Shown here piece by piece: positions 1-7,607 of a stretch of DNA of 64,000 nt; within the stretch, counting starts at the first letter, position 1; every line of letters starts with the position of its first letter. The position numbers and the translations under genes are program-made. Below the pieces are notes generated by a model, which saw nothing but the letters and a program-made list of their open reading frames with translations, did not search any database and was not told where the DNA came from. The stretch comes from Bacteroidaceae bacterium (lineage in GTDB: Bacteria; Bacteroidota; Bacteroidia; Bacteroidales; Bacteroidaceae): positions 1-64,000 of the forward strand of contig JAFTYI010000031.1 in NCBI GenBank assembly GCA_017464815.1, read 5' to 3'.

Positions 1-41
1 ATGACAAAATCTGTGTTTATGCTTGATGATTTCTTTTCCAT
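1..41 (-). CDS. possible 5' end of an unidentified gene running off the left edge
   Basis: An ATG at 39-41 on the minus strand opens a frame that runs off the left edge after 13 codons (Met-Glu-Lys-Lys-Ser-Ser...). A Bacteroides-type -7 element (TACCTTTG, minus strand) lies at 47-54, just upstream, but I find no good -33 TTG at the usual distance. Too little is present to name a product, and the whole call could be chance. Confidence 0.25.
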   Translation of the reverse strand, partial: MEKKSSSINTDFV

Positions 42-200
42 GGCTGCAAAGGTACAACCAATTTGCCAATATCCATCATGTCTGTACCATCTTTGGTTAA
101 CATATCTTCTCAGATTGCCACGGAAGTTTTAAACTGCGCCCTTTTCCGCCTTTGTCACCGCCTTGGACTTTTCATGCCGTTCTTATTTTTTAACGGTAAA

Positions 201-842
201 TTATAGTGGAACATGTTTGAATTTCTTTTGTGGATGTTGCACCATTTTTATGAGGCGGTCAGCAATTTTTCCCCAACAGAAGTTTCCGTTTATCATCACG
301 ATGGACTCTTCGAAGTCGATGTCATTGAAATAAGTCAGGGCTTTGGTGGGCATCATGATGTTGGCGTTGGGATATTTCCTCTGGTAGAAATCCAACATTT
401 CGTCCAAGGTGTAGAGGGAAGAAAGATAGGCCACATCGATGTAGTCCTTGATGCGAGTGCCATTTTGTGCAATGGCCGACAGTTTCATGGCAATGATATC
501 GGGAATACTTTCCAAACGTACTCCGCCGATGGTTCGTGGATTTTCCAAATGAGGGTAATCAAAACGGATGCAGTCAATCATTACATTGTTGATGAAACCT
601 TTCAGTGTCTGCTTTCTGGCATAGGAAATTTTCAGATTGTACTTGTCAACAAGCATAGAGGCTAACTCATCCAAGTTGAAAGCTTCGTTAGTGAACAGGT
701 CAAGGTCGATGCTTTTCCTATGCCCTATTTGCAAAGCCAGTGAGGTTCCTCCCACAAGGTTGAATTTTTCCAGTTCGGGTTCGCTCTGAAGACTTTTCAA
801 TAGTTCCAGTGTGCCGGGTTCGATAGTTTCTTTATGTAACAT
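201..842 (-). CDS. AbiEii/AbiGii-family nucleotidyltransferase toxin
   Basis: A 213-residue protein with the nucleotidyltransferase core near the N-terminus: LVGGTSLALQIGHRKSIDLD carries the GG-T-S-L and DLDLF signatures of the AbiEii family around residues 29-51. In known AbiE systems this enzyme is the toxin of a type IV toxin-antitoxin and phage-abortive-infection module. Its start overlaps the end of the upstream DUF6922-like gene by 46 nt, so the two are probably co-translated, with that gene as the likely antitoxin partner. Family assignment is firm; the phage-defence role here is inferred. It lies downstream of a clear promoter at 1148-1178. Confidence 0.85.
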   Translation of the reverse strand: MLHKETIEPGTLELLKSLQSEPELEKFNLVGGTSLALQIGHRKSIDLDLFTNEAFNLDELASMLVDKYNLKISYARKQTLKGFINNVMIDCIRFDYPHLENPRTIGGVRLESIPDIIAMKLSAIAQNGTRIKDYIDVAYLSSLYTLDEMLDFYQRKYPNANIMMPTKALTYFNDIDFEESIVMINGNFCWGKIADRLIKMVQHPQKKFKHVPL

Positions 843-1117
843 CTGAGTTCCTCCTTTTTCAGGTTAAAGAAAGTGCAGACAAAATGTTGGTCCAACTCAT
901 TCAAGTAGGGGACGGTCTTCAGTATTTCGCGGAAACCTTCAATGCCACTGTATAGGTCGAAGGCTGCGTAGAAATCCTCAGGCGTACCCAATTCCACCAC
1001 ACGTTGTACAACGACGGTCTTGGACTTCTGCCAGTCGAAGTCTTCCATGTCGTATTCCCACAACAGAGCTGTGTTCATGCGGTGTCCTCCCGGGACGTAT
1101 TTGTCGAGTATTACCAT
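797..1117 (-). CDS. DUF6922-like protein, putative antitoxin of the AbiEii pair
   Basis: About 106 residues beginning Met-Val-Ile-Leu-Asp-Lys. I chose the ATG at 1115-1117 rather than an upstream alternative because an AGGAG ribosome-binding site (1126-1130, minus strand) sits 8 nt away and the promoter at 1148-1178 would lie inside any longer frame. The sequence has the NTALLWEYDMEDFDWQKSK stretch that I associate with small DUF6922 proteins next to AbiEii toxins in Bacteroidales. It overlaps the toxin by 46 nt. It resembles no classical AbiEi winged-helix antitoxin, so the antitoxin role is inferred from position. Confidence 0.65.
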   Translation of the reverse strand: MVILDKYVPGGHRMNTALLWEYDMEDFDWQKSKTVVVQRVVELGTPEDFYAAFDLYSGIEGFREILKTVPYLNELDQHFVCTFFNLKKEELRCYIKKLSNPAHWNY

Positions 1118-1147
1118 GAATGAATCTCCTTTCCCTTTTTTCCGATG

Positions 1148-1178
1148 CAAAAATATTCCATCCTCCACACATTTCCAA
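1148..1178 (-). promoter_or_regulatory. Bacteroides-type promoter of the AbiEii operon
   Basis: Read on the minus strand: -33 TTG (1176-1178), 20-bp spacer, -7 TATTTTTG (1148-1155). The expected transcript start would be about 20-25 nt before the ATG at 1117. Confidence 0.7.
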
Positions 1179-1327
1179 ACAAAAGGGGGAGAAAGTGAGG
1201 AAAATAACGGCGGGAATGGGAAATCTCTCTTCCTTTGCCAAAAAACTGTTAAGAATAAAAAAGGAAATGCTGAAGCTGAAAAATGGAAATGCTTGGGGGA
1301 AAATAAAATATCCTTTAGTCAAAACTT

Positions 1328-1411
1328 TAATCACCACTGCTAATCATGTAATCAGCAGTGGTGATTATGTGATTAGCACTGCTGATTATATAATTAGCAC
1401 TGCTGATTAAA
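1328..1411. repeat. four tandem 21-bp near-palindromic units
   Basis: Units begin at 1328, 1349, 1370 and 1391, each of the pattern TAATnAnCAnTGnTnATTA. Units 1 and 2 also form a perfect 13-bp inverted repeat (AATCACCACTGCT at 1329-1341, AGCAGTGGTGATT at 1354-1366). The array stands in the 500-bp gap between the divergent AbiEii operon and the SPFH lipoprotein. It could be a multi-operator, a foldback RNA or a passive repeat. The rest of the gap (1179-1617) shows no gene I can support. Confidence 0.8.
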
Positions 1412-1617
1412 CTTTTCCCTTAACTCTGATTAAAAAGAGCAAGGGACAATCCGTTTTTTCTGTTAGGCAAAACCTATTTTTCCCTTGATAATTATCCCTT
1501 TATGCAGAAGAGTTGTGGAAAAGTGTAGGATTTTCTTTGTCACGTGCTCCTGAATATGTATTTTTGTGGCGATTAATGAAGCGAAAGCGTATGGCAATTG
1601 ACAAAATAAGAAAGAAT

Positions 1618-2451
1618 ATGAAGATGAGAAGATTATTTTCATGCTTGGCGACAGGCATGTTGGTGTGTGTCGGACTGACATCATGCCACCGTGTGACCCC
1701 TAATGCGGGAACAGAAGCAGTGTTGATTCACAAACCCTATTTCTTTGGTAAAGAGGGTGTGGACCCAGACCCGGTGGAGACGGGTTCGGAGTGGGTGTGG
1801 TTCTCAACGGAGTATGTGACTGTGTCGATGGTGCCCCGCAAGTATGACGAGAATCTGGAGGATGTGACCTCGAACGACAACACGTTGCTTGACTTCAACA
1901 CCCAGATTCAGCTGCAAGTGATTGACAACAAGTCGCCTCTGCTGATTGAAAAGTACGGCCCCGACTGGTACACCAACGTGATACAGGAGACCTATCGCAA
2001 CACGGTGCGCAGCTACATTTCGCGCTACAATCCCTTTGACCTGATGTCGAACCGCGAGGTGCTCGACAGCATCAATCTGATGGTGAAGCGCGACATGGTG
2101 AACCACATTGCCAACTTGTCAAAGGAGTGTGAGCTGCCCATCCGCGTGGTGAACGTGATTGTGGGACGTGCCATCCCCAACGGTCCGCAGAAGGAAGAGA
2201 TGGATCGCACGGCCGCTGCCACACAGGCCAAGCGCACCGAGGAGTCGCGCCGCGAGATGCTGGTGGCCCGCGAAGCAGCCGAGCGCCAGCGTGCCATCGC
2301 CGACAAGGCTTATCAGAAGGAGTTGGGCCTGAATACCGAACAGTTCATCCAATTGCGTGCCTGGGATATTATCGAGAAGAAGGAGGGAGCCAATATCGAC
2401 GTCCTCGTAGGCTCGGGCGGCACTGCCAGCATGTGGAATGTGAGAAGATAA
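1618..2451 (+). CDS. SPFH/band-7 domain lipoprotein
   Basis: About 277 residues from the ATG at 1618. The N-terminus is a lipoprotein signal peptide (MKMRRLFSCLATGMLVCVG, then lipobox L-T-S-C), so the protein is probably anchored in a membrane facing the periplasm. The middle resembles an SPFH/prohibitin domain; the stretch rich in A, E, R and K near residues 195-235 is the helical, likely coiled-coil segment typical after an SPFH core. It is followed 37 nt later by the GH43 lipoprotein gene. SPFH proteins organise membrane microdomains or regulate proteases, but no partner here says which. An upstream in-frame start exists but would spoil the signal peptide. Confidence 0.7.
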   Translation: MKMRRLFSCLATGMLVCVGLTSCHRVTPNAGTEAVLIHKPYFFGKEGVDPDPVETGSEWVWFSTEYVTVSMVPRKYDENLEDVTSNDNTLLDFNTQIQLQVIDNKSPLLIEKYGPDWYTNVIQETYRNTVRSYISRYNPFDLMSNREVLDSINLMVKRDMVNHIANLSKECELPIRVVNVIVGRAIPNGPQKEEMDRTAAATQAKRTEESRREMLVAREAAERQRAIADKAYQKELGLNTEQFIQLRAWDIIEKKEGANIDVLVGSGGTASMWNVRR

Positions 2452-2488
2452 TTATTTAGGAGTGCAAAAATTAAAAACCAACTATATC

Positions 2489-3535
2489 ATGAAAAGGAAC
2501 ATCATCCTGATGGCCTGCCTGACGATGGCCCTGACAGCCTGTGTGCAAGCCAATAAGACCAATGCAGAGGAGCAGACAGCACAGAGTGAACAGCCCCAGA
2601 AGACGCGCCGCTTTCGCACGGACATCCCGCTGGACAGCATCCGCCTGAGCGACCCTTGCATCCTGGCCGACAAGGCGACTGACATGTATTACATGACCGG
2701 CACGGGCGGCCTCTTGTGGAAGAGCAAGGATTTGGCCCTGTGGGAAGGCCCCTACCGCGTGGCATTGACCGACACCGCTTCGTGGATGGGCCGCCGTCCG
2801 CAGATATGGGCTGCCGAGCTGCACCAGTATAAAGGGAAATATTACTACTTTGCCACCTTCACCAACGAGGCCATCAAGATTGACACCGTGCGTGGCAATG
2901 TCATCCCCCGCCGTGCCAGCCACGTGCTTGTGAGCGACAAGGCCGAGGGACCCTACCGCCCCATGGCCGACCCTACCTATTTGCCCGAGGGACAGCCCAC
3001 GCTGGACGGCACCTTTTGGGTGGACACCGACGGGAAACCCTACATGGTCTATTGTGGCGAATGGCTGCAAAACTGGGACGGCACGATGGAGAAGATTGAG
3101 CTGAAACCCGACCTGAGCGGCTCCATCGGCGAAGGCAAACTGATGTTCCGCGCCAGTTCGTGCCCCTGGAGCCGCGAGGTGGAGGACGGCAAGGTGCGCC
3201 CCAACAAAGTGACCGACGGGCCGTGGCTCTTCAAGACCGGCACCGGCCGCCTCGGCATGATATGGACCAGTTGGGTCGACAATGTCTACACACAAGGCGT
3301 GGCCTACTCCGAAAGCGGCACGCTCGATGGTCCTTGGGTACACGAGGCCGAGCCCATCACCCCGCCTAACTTCGGACACGGCATGCTCTTCCAGACTCTC
3401 GAAGGCAAGTGGCTGATGTCAGTCCACAGCCACAAGGACGTTGGCCGCTACATCCGCATCCCCAACCTCTTTGAAATCGACCTCTCAGGCGACCGCCTCG
3501 TGGTGGGCGGGAAGTATGTGCCGGGGAGGAAATGA
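2489..3535 (+). CDS. glycoside hydrolase family 43-like lipoprotein
   Basis: A 348-residue exported protein: signal peptide MKRNIILMACLTMALTAC with the lipobox Cys at its end, then a five-bladed propeller-like GH43 sequence. RLSDPCILAD near the start of the mature domain holds the Asp expected as catalytic base; IWAAEL and LDGTFWVD correspond to later conserved strands. At the place where many GH43 enzymes have Glu-Gly-Pro (general acid), this one reads T-D-G-P-W. GH43 enzymes cleave arabinose- or xylose-containing glycans; the substrate cannot be read from sequence. No SusC/SusD genes are adjacent, so it is not part of an obvious polysaccharide locus. Confidence 0.8.
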   Translation: MKRNIILMACLTMALTACVQANKTNAEEQTAQSEQPQKTRRFRTDIPLDSIRLSDPCILADKATDMYYMTGTGGLLWKSKDLALWEGPYRVALTDTASWMGRRPQIWAAELHQYKGKYYYFATFTNEAIKIDTVRGNVIPRRASHVLVSDKAEGPYRPMADPTYLPEGQPTLDGTFWVDTDGKPYMVYCGEWLQNWDGTMEKIELKPDLSGSIGEGKLMFRASSCPWSREVEDGKVRPNKVTDGPWLFKTGTGRLGMIWTSWVDNVYTQGVAYSESGTLDGPWVHEAEPITPPNFGHGMLFQTLEGKWLMSVHSHKDVGRYIRIPNLFEIDLSGDRLVVGGKYVPGRK

Positions 3536-3555
3536 ATGAGTACTAATAATTCTGA

Positions 3556-4176
3556 ATGAAGATGAAGTATATAGATTTTGAGGATGCCTTTTCTGTCGAA
3601 AGGTTAAATAGGTATGTTACCGCATGCAATGGAGACACACGAAAAGCAATGACGCTTTACCGTTATAATCTCCGATTGTCACAAGAACTGTTTACACTTA
3701 TCTCTTGTTTCGAGGTGACTTTACGTAATCGAATAGACAGGCATCTGAAAACTCGTTTAGGTAATGATTGGTTGCGTGATGCCATCCTTCCTAATGGTGC
3801 ACTCTATTATGATCGTCGCGTAGAAAAAACTCGCAAAATTATTGAGAAAGTTTATAATGAACAAATGCGTCAGGGAGTCTATTCACATTCGAAATTGCTT
3901 TCTGAAATGGAATTTGGAGTGTGGAAATATATGTTTTCTAACGTCGTTTACGCATTGATGGGACAGACTCTTTTGAGAATTTTTCCTCGAAAACCGACCT
4001 CCTCGCGGCAGCATCAATATGACAATTCCTATATATTTCAGGAATTGGATTATATCAATAAACTGCGTAATCGGATTGCTCATCACGAACCGATATGTTT
4101 TAATCGCCCTAATGCTGTAATTGATACGGCCTATGCTCTCAATCAGTATGTACGAATGATGCGGCTGTTCAGTTGA
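3556..4176 (+). CDS. Abi-like (AbiD/AbiF type) HEPN-family protein
   Basis: A 206-residue protein of the Abi_2 type. Towards the C-terminus LDYINKLRNRIAHHEPICF carries the R-N-R-I-A-H-H form of the HEPN RNase motif (R-x4-6-H). In lactococci AbiD/AbiF proteins abort phage infection, and the HEPN fold suggests RNA cleavage. It starts 20 nt after the GH43 stop but has more A+T-rich, differently biased codons than the two lipoprotein genes, consistent with separate acquisition. A strong hairpin (4324-4355) follows. The family is fairly secure; the defence role is inferred. Confidence 0.75.
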   Translation: MKMKYIDFEDAFSVERLNRYVTACNGDTRKAMTLYRYNLRLSQELFTLISCFEVTLRNRIDRHLKTRLGNDWLRDAILPNGALYYDRRVEKTRKIIEKVYNEQMRQGVYSHSKLLSEMEFGVWKYMFSNVVYALMGQTLLRIFPRKPTSSRQHQYDNSYIFQELDYINKLRNRIAHHEPICFNRPNAVIDTAYALNQYVRMMRLFS

Positions 4177-4323
4177 ATGGGGATTGACGGTGCTTCATTA
4201 ATGTTTGGTTTGGATCATGTTGGAATAGCATGTGGAAAATTATGTGTTTATAATGCTCCTTTGAGAAAAAATGCAAAAGATTTGTTTATATCAAAAATAA
4301 TGTCTATTTTTGCACTGTTGATT

Positions 4324-4360
4324 CCCGGCAGCCTCTGATTTATCAAGCTGTCGGGTCTGT
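4324..4360 (+). terminator. hairpin terminator after the Abi-like gene
   Basis: Arms CCCGGCAGC (4324-4332) and GCTGTCGGG (4347-4355), one G-U pair, followed by a short T-rich tail (TCTGTTTT). Confidence 0.7.
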
Positions 4361-4378
4361 TTTACTCCTATATCAATT

Positions 4379-4414
4379 AAAGAAAGGGATGCATCGCGCA
4401 CCCCTTTTCTTTTT
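4379..4414. terminator. second, T-flanked hairpin (probably bidirectional)
   Basis: AAAGAAAGGG on the left pairs with CCCCTTTTCTTTT on the right around a TGC/GCA core, so both strands end in a T run. It would stop readthrough from both the Abi-like gene and the leftward genes that end at 4529. The rest of 4177-4528 holds no gene I can see. Confidence 0.6.
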
Positions 4415-4528
4415 TGCCGGCTGATTTAGAACTAATACAACATTATTATTTTAGTTTTATAGAACCAACCCTCTACAAAAAGATTGGTAGAGGGCGGCAC
4501 TTTGAAACTTAGTTTCTCCGATGGGGGA

Positions 4529-4795
4529 TTAACGGCTGAACAGATGTTGGTTGAGTGACTTCTGTATTTCCGCAGACGGTTTCTCCTTCGTGAACCTGCA
4601 AATGTTCACGATGTAATCAATCGTTTCCTTTGGCATTTTGGTCTGTTTCTTCCACACGTCGTTGCGGTTTGCCCAACGGCCTTTGAAGGTGTTTTTGTCA
4701 ATTAGCACCATGTTTTCCTTGGCGACAGCCGGGCGGCCCATTTCTGAATAGACTCCATCCTTGTAGGAGTATGTTCCGTACTCATGAGGACACAC
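4529..4795 (-). CDS. hypothetical small protein, possibly a gene remnant
   Basis: At most 88 residues if translation begins at the GTG at 4793-4795. The open frame continues upstream without a stop to 4844, into the end of the nucleotidyltransferase gene, with plausible protein sequence (QIYLEKSGEIVV) but no ATG. This looks like the C-terminal part of a once longer protein. I recognise no domain; it is Lys- and Asn-rich with several Trp/Tyr residues. It lies last behind the HepT-MntA pair on the same strand. Confidence 0.4.
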   Translation of the reverse strand: MCPHEYGTYSYKDGVYSEMGRPAVAKENMVLIDKNTFKGRWANRNDVWKKQTKMPKETIDYIVNICRFTKEKPSAEIQKSLNQHLFSR

Positions 4796-4814
4796 AACAA
4801 TTTCCCCGCTCTTT

Positions 4815-5132
4815 TCAAGGTAAATCTGTGAGATTTGAGTATATCACAACTCCCCTGCGGCGGATGTGGTCAATCAGTTCGTCGCTCTTGAGCGAGGCGA
4901 ACAGGGAGATGTCGAATTGATAGGGAAGGGATGATTCGGCAAGGGCGGACTGCAGTCGGATGATGTCGGTGCGCGAGAGGTGGTCGCCCGTCAGTGTGAT
5001 GTCCACGTCGGAAAACGGCTTGTGGTTCCCTTTGGCTCGCGAGCCGTAGAGGATGACTTGTTGGATGTTCCCGTTGGCGCGGAACAACTCGTGCAGTTTT
5101 TGCAGTTCTGATTCTTGTAGTCCGTATGGCAT
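4815..5132 (-). CDS. mntA: MntA-type minimal nucleotidyltransferase, antitoxin
   Basis: A 105-residue minimal nucleotidyltransferase. LYGSRAKGNHKPFSDVDITL holds the G-S-x10-D-x-D catalytic signature (Gly30-Ser31, Asp42, Asp44). In characterised HepT-MntA (type VII) systems such a protein neutralises its HEPN RNase partner by adding AMP to a tyrosine of the toxin. It starts 4 nt after the stop of the HepT-like gene, the usual tight arrangement. The HI0073/HI0074 pairing fits the same call. Confidence 0.8.
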   Translation of the reverse strand: MPYGLQESELQKLHELFRANGNIQQVILYGSRAKGNHKPFSDVDITLTGDHLSRTDIIRLQSALAESSLPYQFDISLFASLKSDELIDHIRRRGVVIYSNLTDLP

Positions 5133-5136
5133 GGGG

Positions 5137-5580
5137 TCAGAATAATGTGGGTTCGTTGCCGGCTAACTTCGACATGGTATTTTCAAAGCAGATGAAGAGC
5201 GGATGATATTTGTGTACAATGGCTTCGTACACCTCTTCGGCCACCTCTTCGTCGTAGTTGTGAGAGGTCAGGTTGCGGTCTTCAATGGAGTCCATCCAGG
5301 CCGCATCACTGATGATTCCCATTTGTAAGGCTTGGCGGAAGGCATCCCTCGAACCGCGCACGTCGGTATATCCTTGGTACTCGGCATAGTCCTTCATTAC
5401 CTTCCAGGCCAGCTCGTGGGTATATTCAAAACGTTGGATAAGCCCCTCTTTCAGGAGTTCGTCCATTTCCTTTACGTTCGCTGCTTGATTGGCTATGATG
5501 CCGATGGCCTGATTCAGTTTGACCAGTGCTTTGCGGAAGTTGCTGAATCGCTGCATCCATCGTATGTCCTTCTTCTCCAT
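5137..5580 (-). CDS. hepT: HepT-like HEPN toxin (HI0074 family)
   Basis: 147 residues from the ATG at 5578-5580, chosen because a promoter at 5605-5635 excludes the longer reading. The sequence is the alpha-helical HI0074 type, once annotated as nucleotidyltransferase substrate-binding protein. EDRNLTSHNYDE carries the HEPN motif R102-N-x3-H107 followed by N-Y, the region that the partner modifies in studied systems. The MntA-like gene follows after 4 nt. The pair occupies the position after PBP2 where related genomes commonly have rodA. Confidence 0.8.
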   Translation of the reverse strand: MEKKDIRWMQRFSNFRKALVKLNQAIGIIANQAANVKEMDELLKEGLIQRFEYTHELAWKVMKDYAEYQGYTDVRGSRDAFRQALQMGIISDAAWMDSIEDRNLTSHNYDEEVAEEVYEAIVHKYHPLFICFENTMSKLAGNEPTLF

Positions 5581-5604
5581 GTCGTATGATATGCTTATTG
5601 TTGG

Positions 5605-5635
5605 CAAAAGTACCGCTTTTGTTTCATAAAACCAA
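5605..5635 (-). promoter_or_regulatory. promoter of the hepT-mntA pair
   Basis: Minus strand: -33 TTG (5633-5635), 20-bp spacer, -7 TACTTTTG (5605-5612), about 25 nt before the hepT ATG. Confidence 0.7.
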
Positions 5636-5663
5636 CGATGTGCATAAGAAAAAACAGTCTGCT

Positions 5664-5731
5664 GATGGATTTCCATACTGCACGGATGGATTTCCATAGT
5701 GTACAGATGGACTTTCAGAGTGTACAGATGG
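5664..5731. repeat. tandem 21-bp repeat, three units and a partial fourth
   Basis: Units start at 5664, 5685 and 5706 (GATGGATTTCCATACTGCAC and variants), with a truncated fourth at 5727. Each has a small TGGA/TCCA-type dyad. The array fills the gap between the end of PBP2 and the hepT promoter. Confidence 0.75.
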
Positions 5732-5738
5732 GGGATGA

Positions 5739-7586
5739 TTATCGCTTATCGTCGTAGTAAATAGGTCGCTCACGGATGTAGTCAACTTTGGCTTGGCTTT
5801 CGGGCGACAGTTCCCCGTTGATGTACTGCTCCATGATGAGGGCGCCGATGGGTACGCCGAAAGTGGCTCCGAAGCCACCGTTCTCGACATAGACGGCGAC
5901 GGCTATCTGTGGGTCATCCTTGGGGGCGAAGCCCATGAAGATGGAGTGGTCTTTGCCACGGTTCTGTGCCGTTCCCGTCTTGCCGCACACCTCGATGCCG
6001 GGCAGGTTGGCACCGCGGCAAGTGCCGTTGAGCACGGCTTGGCGCATGCCTTCGACCACAATGTCGTAGTTCTTCTGCGATGCCATGGTGTAGCGGCGGG
6101 TAGTGTAGAGCGAGTCGAGCGGTTCGCCCTCAATCTCCTTCACCACGTGGGGCGTGATGAACCAGCCACGGTTGGCGATGGTGGCTCCAAGGTTGGCTAT
6201 CTGCAGGGGGGTGAGGTTCACCTCGCCCTGTCCGATGGAGATGCTGATGATGGTCATGCCATTCCACGAGCTGCGGTAGATTTTGTCGTAGAACTCTGCA
6301 TTGGGGATGAGGCCGCGCTTCTCGCCCGGGAGGTCTACGCCGAGGGGGTAGCCGAAGCCCATGGAGACCATGTAGTCGCGCCAGCGGTTCATGGCCTTCT
6401 GCACAGTGCCGTACTTCTTCTTGGCACCAATCATGTGGTAGAGGCCCCAGCAGTAGAAGGCGTTGCACGAGGTGGCTAGCGAGGGCACGACGGGGATGGG
6501 CGAGCCGTGGGCATGACAGCCCACACGCAGGCCGCGGTGTACGAATCCGCCGTGGCAGGGATAGGCGGTGTGTTCGGTGATGATGCCCTCTTCCAGAAAC
6601 GTGAGGGCCTGTGATGTCTTGAAGGTGGAGCCGGGCGGATAGGTGCCCATGATGGCGCGGTTGAGCAGAGGTTTCCATCCGTCGCGCGAGAGCTCCAGGT
6701 GGTTGGCTCCGCGTTGGCGGCCTACCATCAGGTGGGGGTCGAAGGTGGGGGCGCTGACCATGCAGAGCACCTCGCCCGTCTGTGGTTCGATGGCCACGAT
6801 GCTGCCGATTTTTCCCTCCAACAGGCGTTCGCCCAAGGCTTGCAGGCGGATGTCGAGCCCCAACCGCAGGTTCTTTCCGGGGGTGGAGCGCACGTCCATG
6901 GCCCCGTCCATATATTTCCCCTGTATGCGGCCGTGTACGTCGCGGAGCAGGATTTCCACTCCCTTTTCACCGCGCAACTGCTTCTCGTAAGAGCGCTCGA
7001 TGCCCTGTTTGCCGATGTAGTCGCCACGTTTGTAGTACTCGTCCTGCTCGATCTCCTTCTTTGACACCTCGGCGATGTCGCCCAACACGTGGGCACCCAC
7101 GTCGCACGTATATTGTCGGATGCTGCGGCGTTGCACATAGAAACCAGGAAAGCGGAAGAGCTTCTCCTGAAAGACCGAGAACTCCTCGCCCGAGAGCTGG
7201 GTGAGCAGCGTCTGATGGGTGTAGCGCGAGTAGCCGGGGTTGATGTTGCGGTTGCTGAGGTCCTTCATCCGCTTCTCGAAGTATTCGCGCGTGATGCCCA
7301 GGGCGTTGCAGAGGTCAAGCGTGTCGAGGTTCTTCTCTATCTCTCGGGGAATGAACGTCACGTCGTAGGCCGGCTGGTTGTAGACGAGCAGGCTGTCGTG
7401 GCGGTCGTAGATGATGCCGCGCGAGGGGTATTGGGTCTTTTTCAGGAAGGCGTTGCTGTCGGCATGCTGCTTGTATTCGTCGCTGACAATCTGTAGCGAG
7501 AAGAGGCGCAGGATGTAGATGAGCACGATGCCCACCACGATGCTGCCAATGACGTACTTGCGCGTTTCGAACGGATTTTTCTTCAT
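5739..7586 (-). CDS. mrdA: penicillin-binding protein 2 (peptidoglycan transpeptidase of elongation)
   Basis: A 615-residue class B PBP. One N-terminal membrane helix (residues 11-30) is followed by the dimerisation domain and a transpeptidase domain with all three motifs: S320-T-F-K323, S373-C-N375 and K536-T-G538. It cross-links peptidoglycan in the rod/elongasome complex with MreBCD and RodA. It is the last gene of the mreB-mreC-mreD-mrdA operon, 21 nt after mreD. No rodA follows; instead there is a toxin-antitoxin pair on the same strand. Confidence 0.95.
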   Translation of the reverse strand: MKKNPFETRKYVIGSIVVGIVLIYILRLFSLQIVSDEYKQHADSNAFLKKTQYPSRGIIYDRHDSLLVYNQPAYDVTFIPREIEKNLDTLDLCNALGITREYFEKRMKDLSNRNINPGYSRYTHQTLLTQLSGEEFSVFQEKLFRFPGFYVQRRSIRQYTCDVGAHVLGDIAEVSKKEIEQDEYYKRGDYIGKQGIERSYEKQLRGEKGVEILLRDVHGRIQGKYMDGAMDVRSTPGKNLRLGLDIRLQALGERLLEGKIGSIVAIEPQTGEVLCMVSAPTFDPHLMVGRQRGANHLELSRDGWKPLLNRAIMGTYPPGSTFKTSQALTFLEEGIITEHTAYPCHGGFVHRGLRVGCHAHGSPIPVVPSLATSCNAFYCWGLYHMIGAKKKYGTVQKAMNRWRDYMVSMGFGYPLGVDLPGEKRGLIPNAEFYDKIYRSSWNGMTIISISIGQGEVNLTPLQIANLGATIANRGWFITPHVVKEIEGEPLDSLYTTRRYTMASQKNYDIVVEGMRQAVLNGTCRGANLPGIEVCGKTGTAQNRGKDHSIFMGFAPKDDPQIAVAVYVENGGFGATFGVPIGALIMEQYINGELSPESQAKVDYIRERPIYYDDKR

Positions 7587-7607
7587 AGGGGGTTGGCTAT
7601 GCGGCGG

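Noticed and set aside
1120-1410. Open frame reading through the tandem palindromes
   Set aside because: Its repetitive C-terminus (I-S-T-A-D repeats) merely translates the DNA repeat, and it overlaps the minus-strand promoter region.
2471-3379. Long open frame antisense to the GH43 gene
   Set aside because: The plus-strand protein has a signal peptide and family motifs; the antisense frame has composition typical of a shadow.
4177-4528. tRNA or small RNA gene in the gap
   Set aside because: Only two terminator-like hairpins are seen; no cloverleaf could be drawn.
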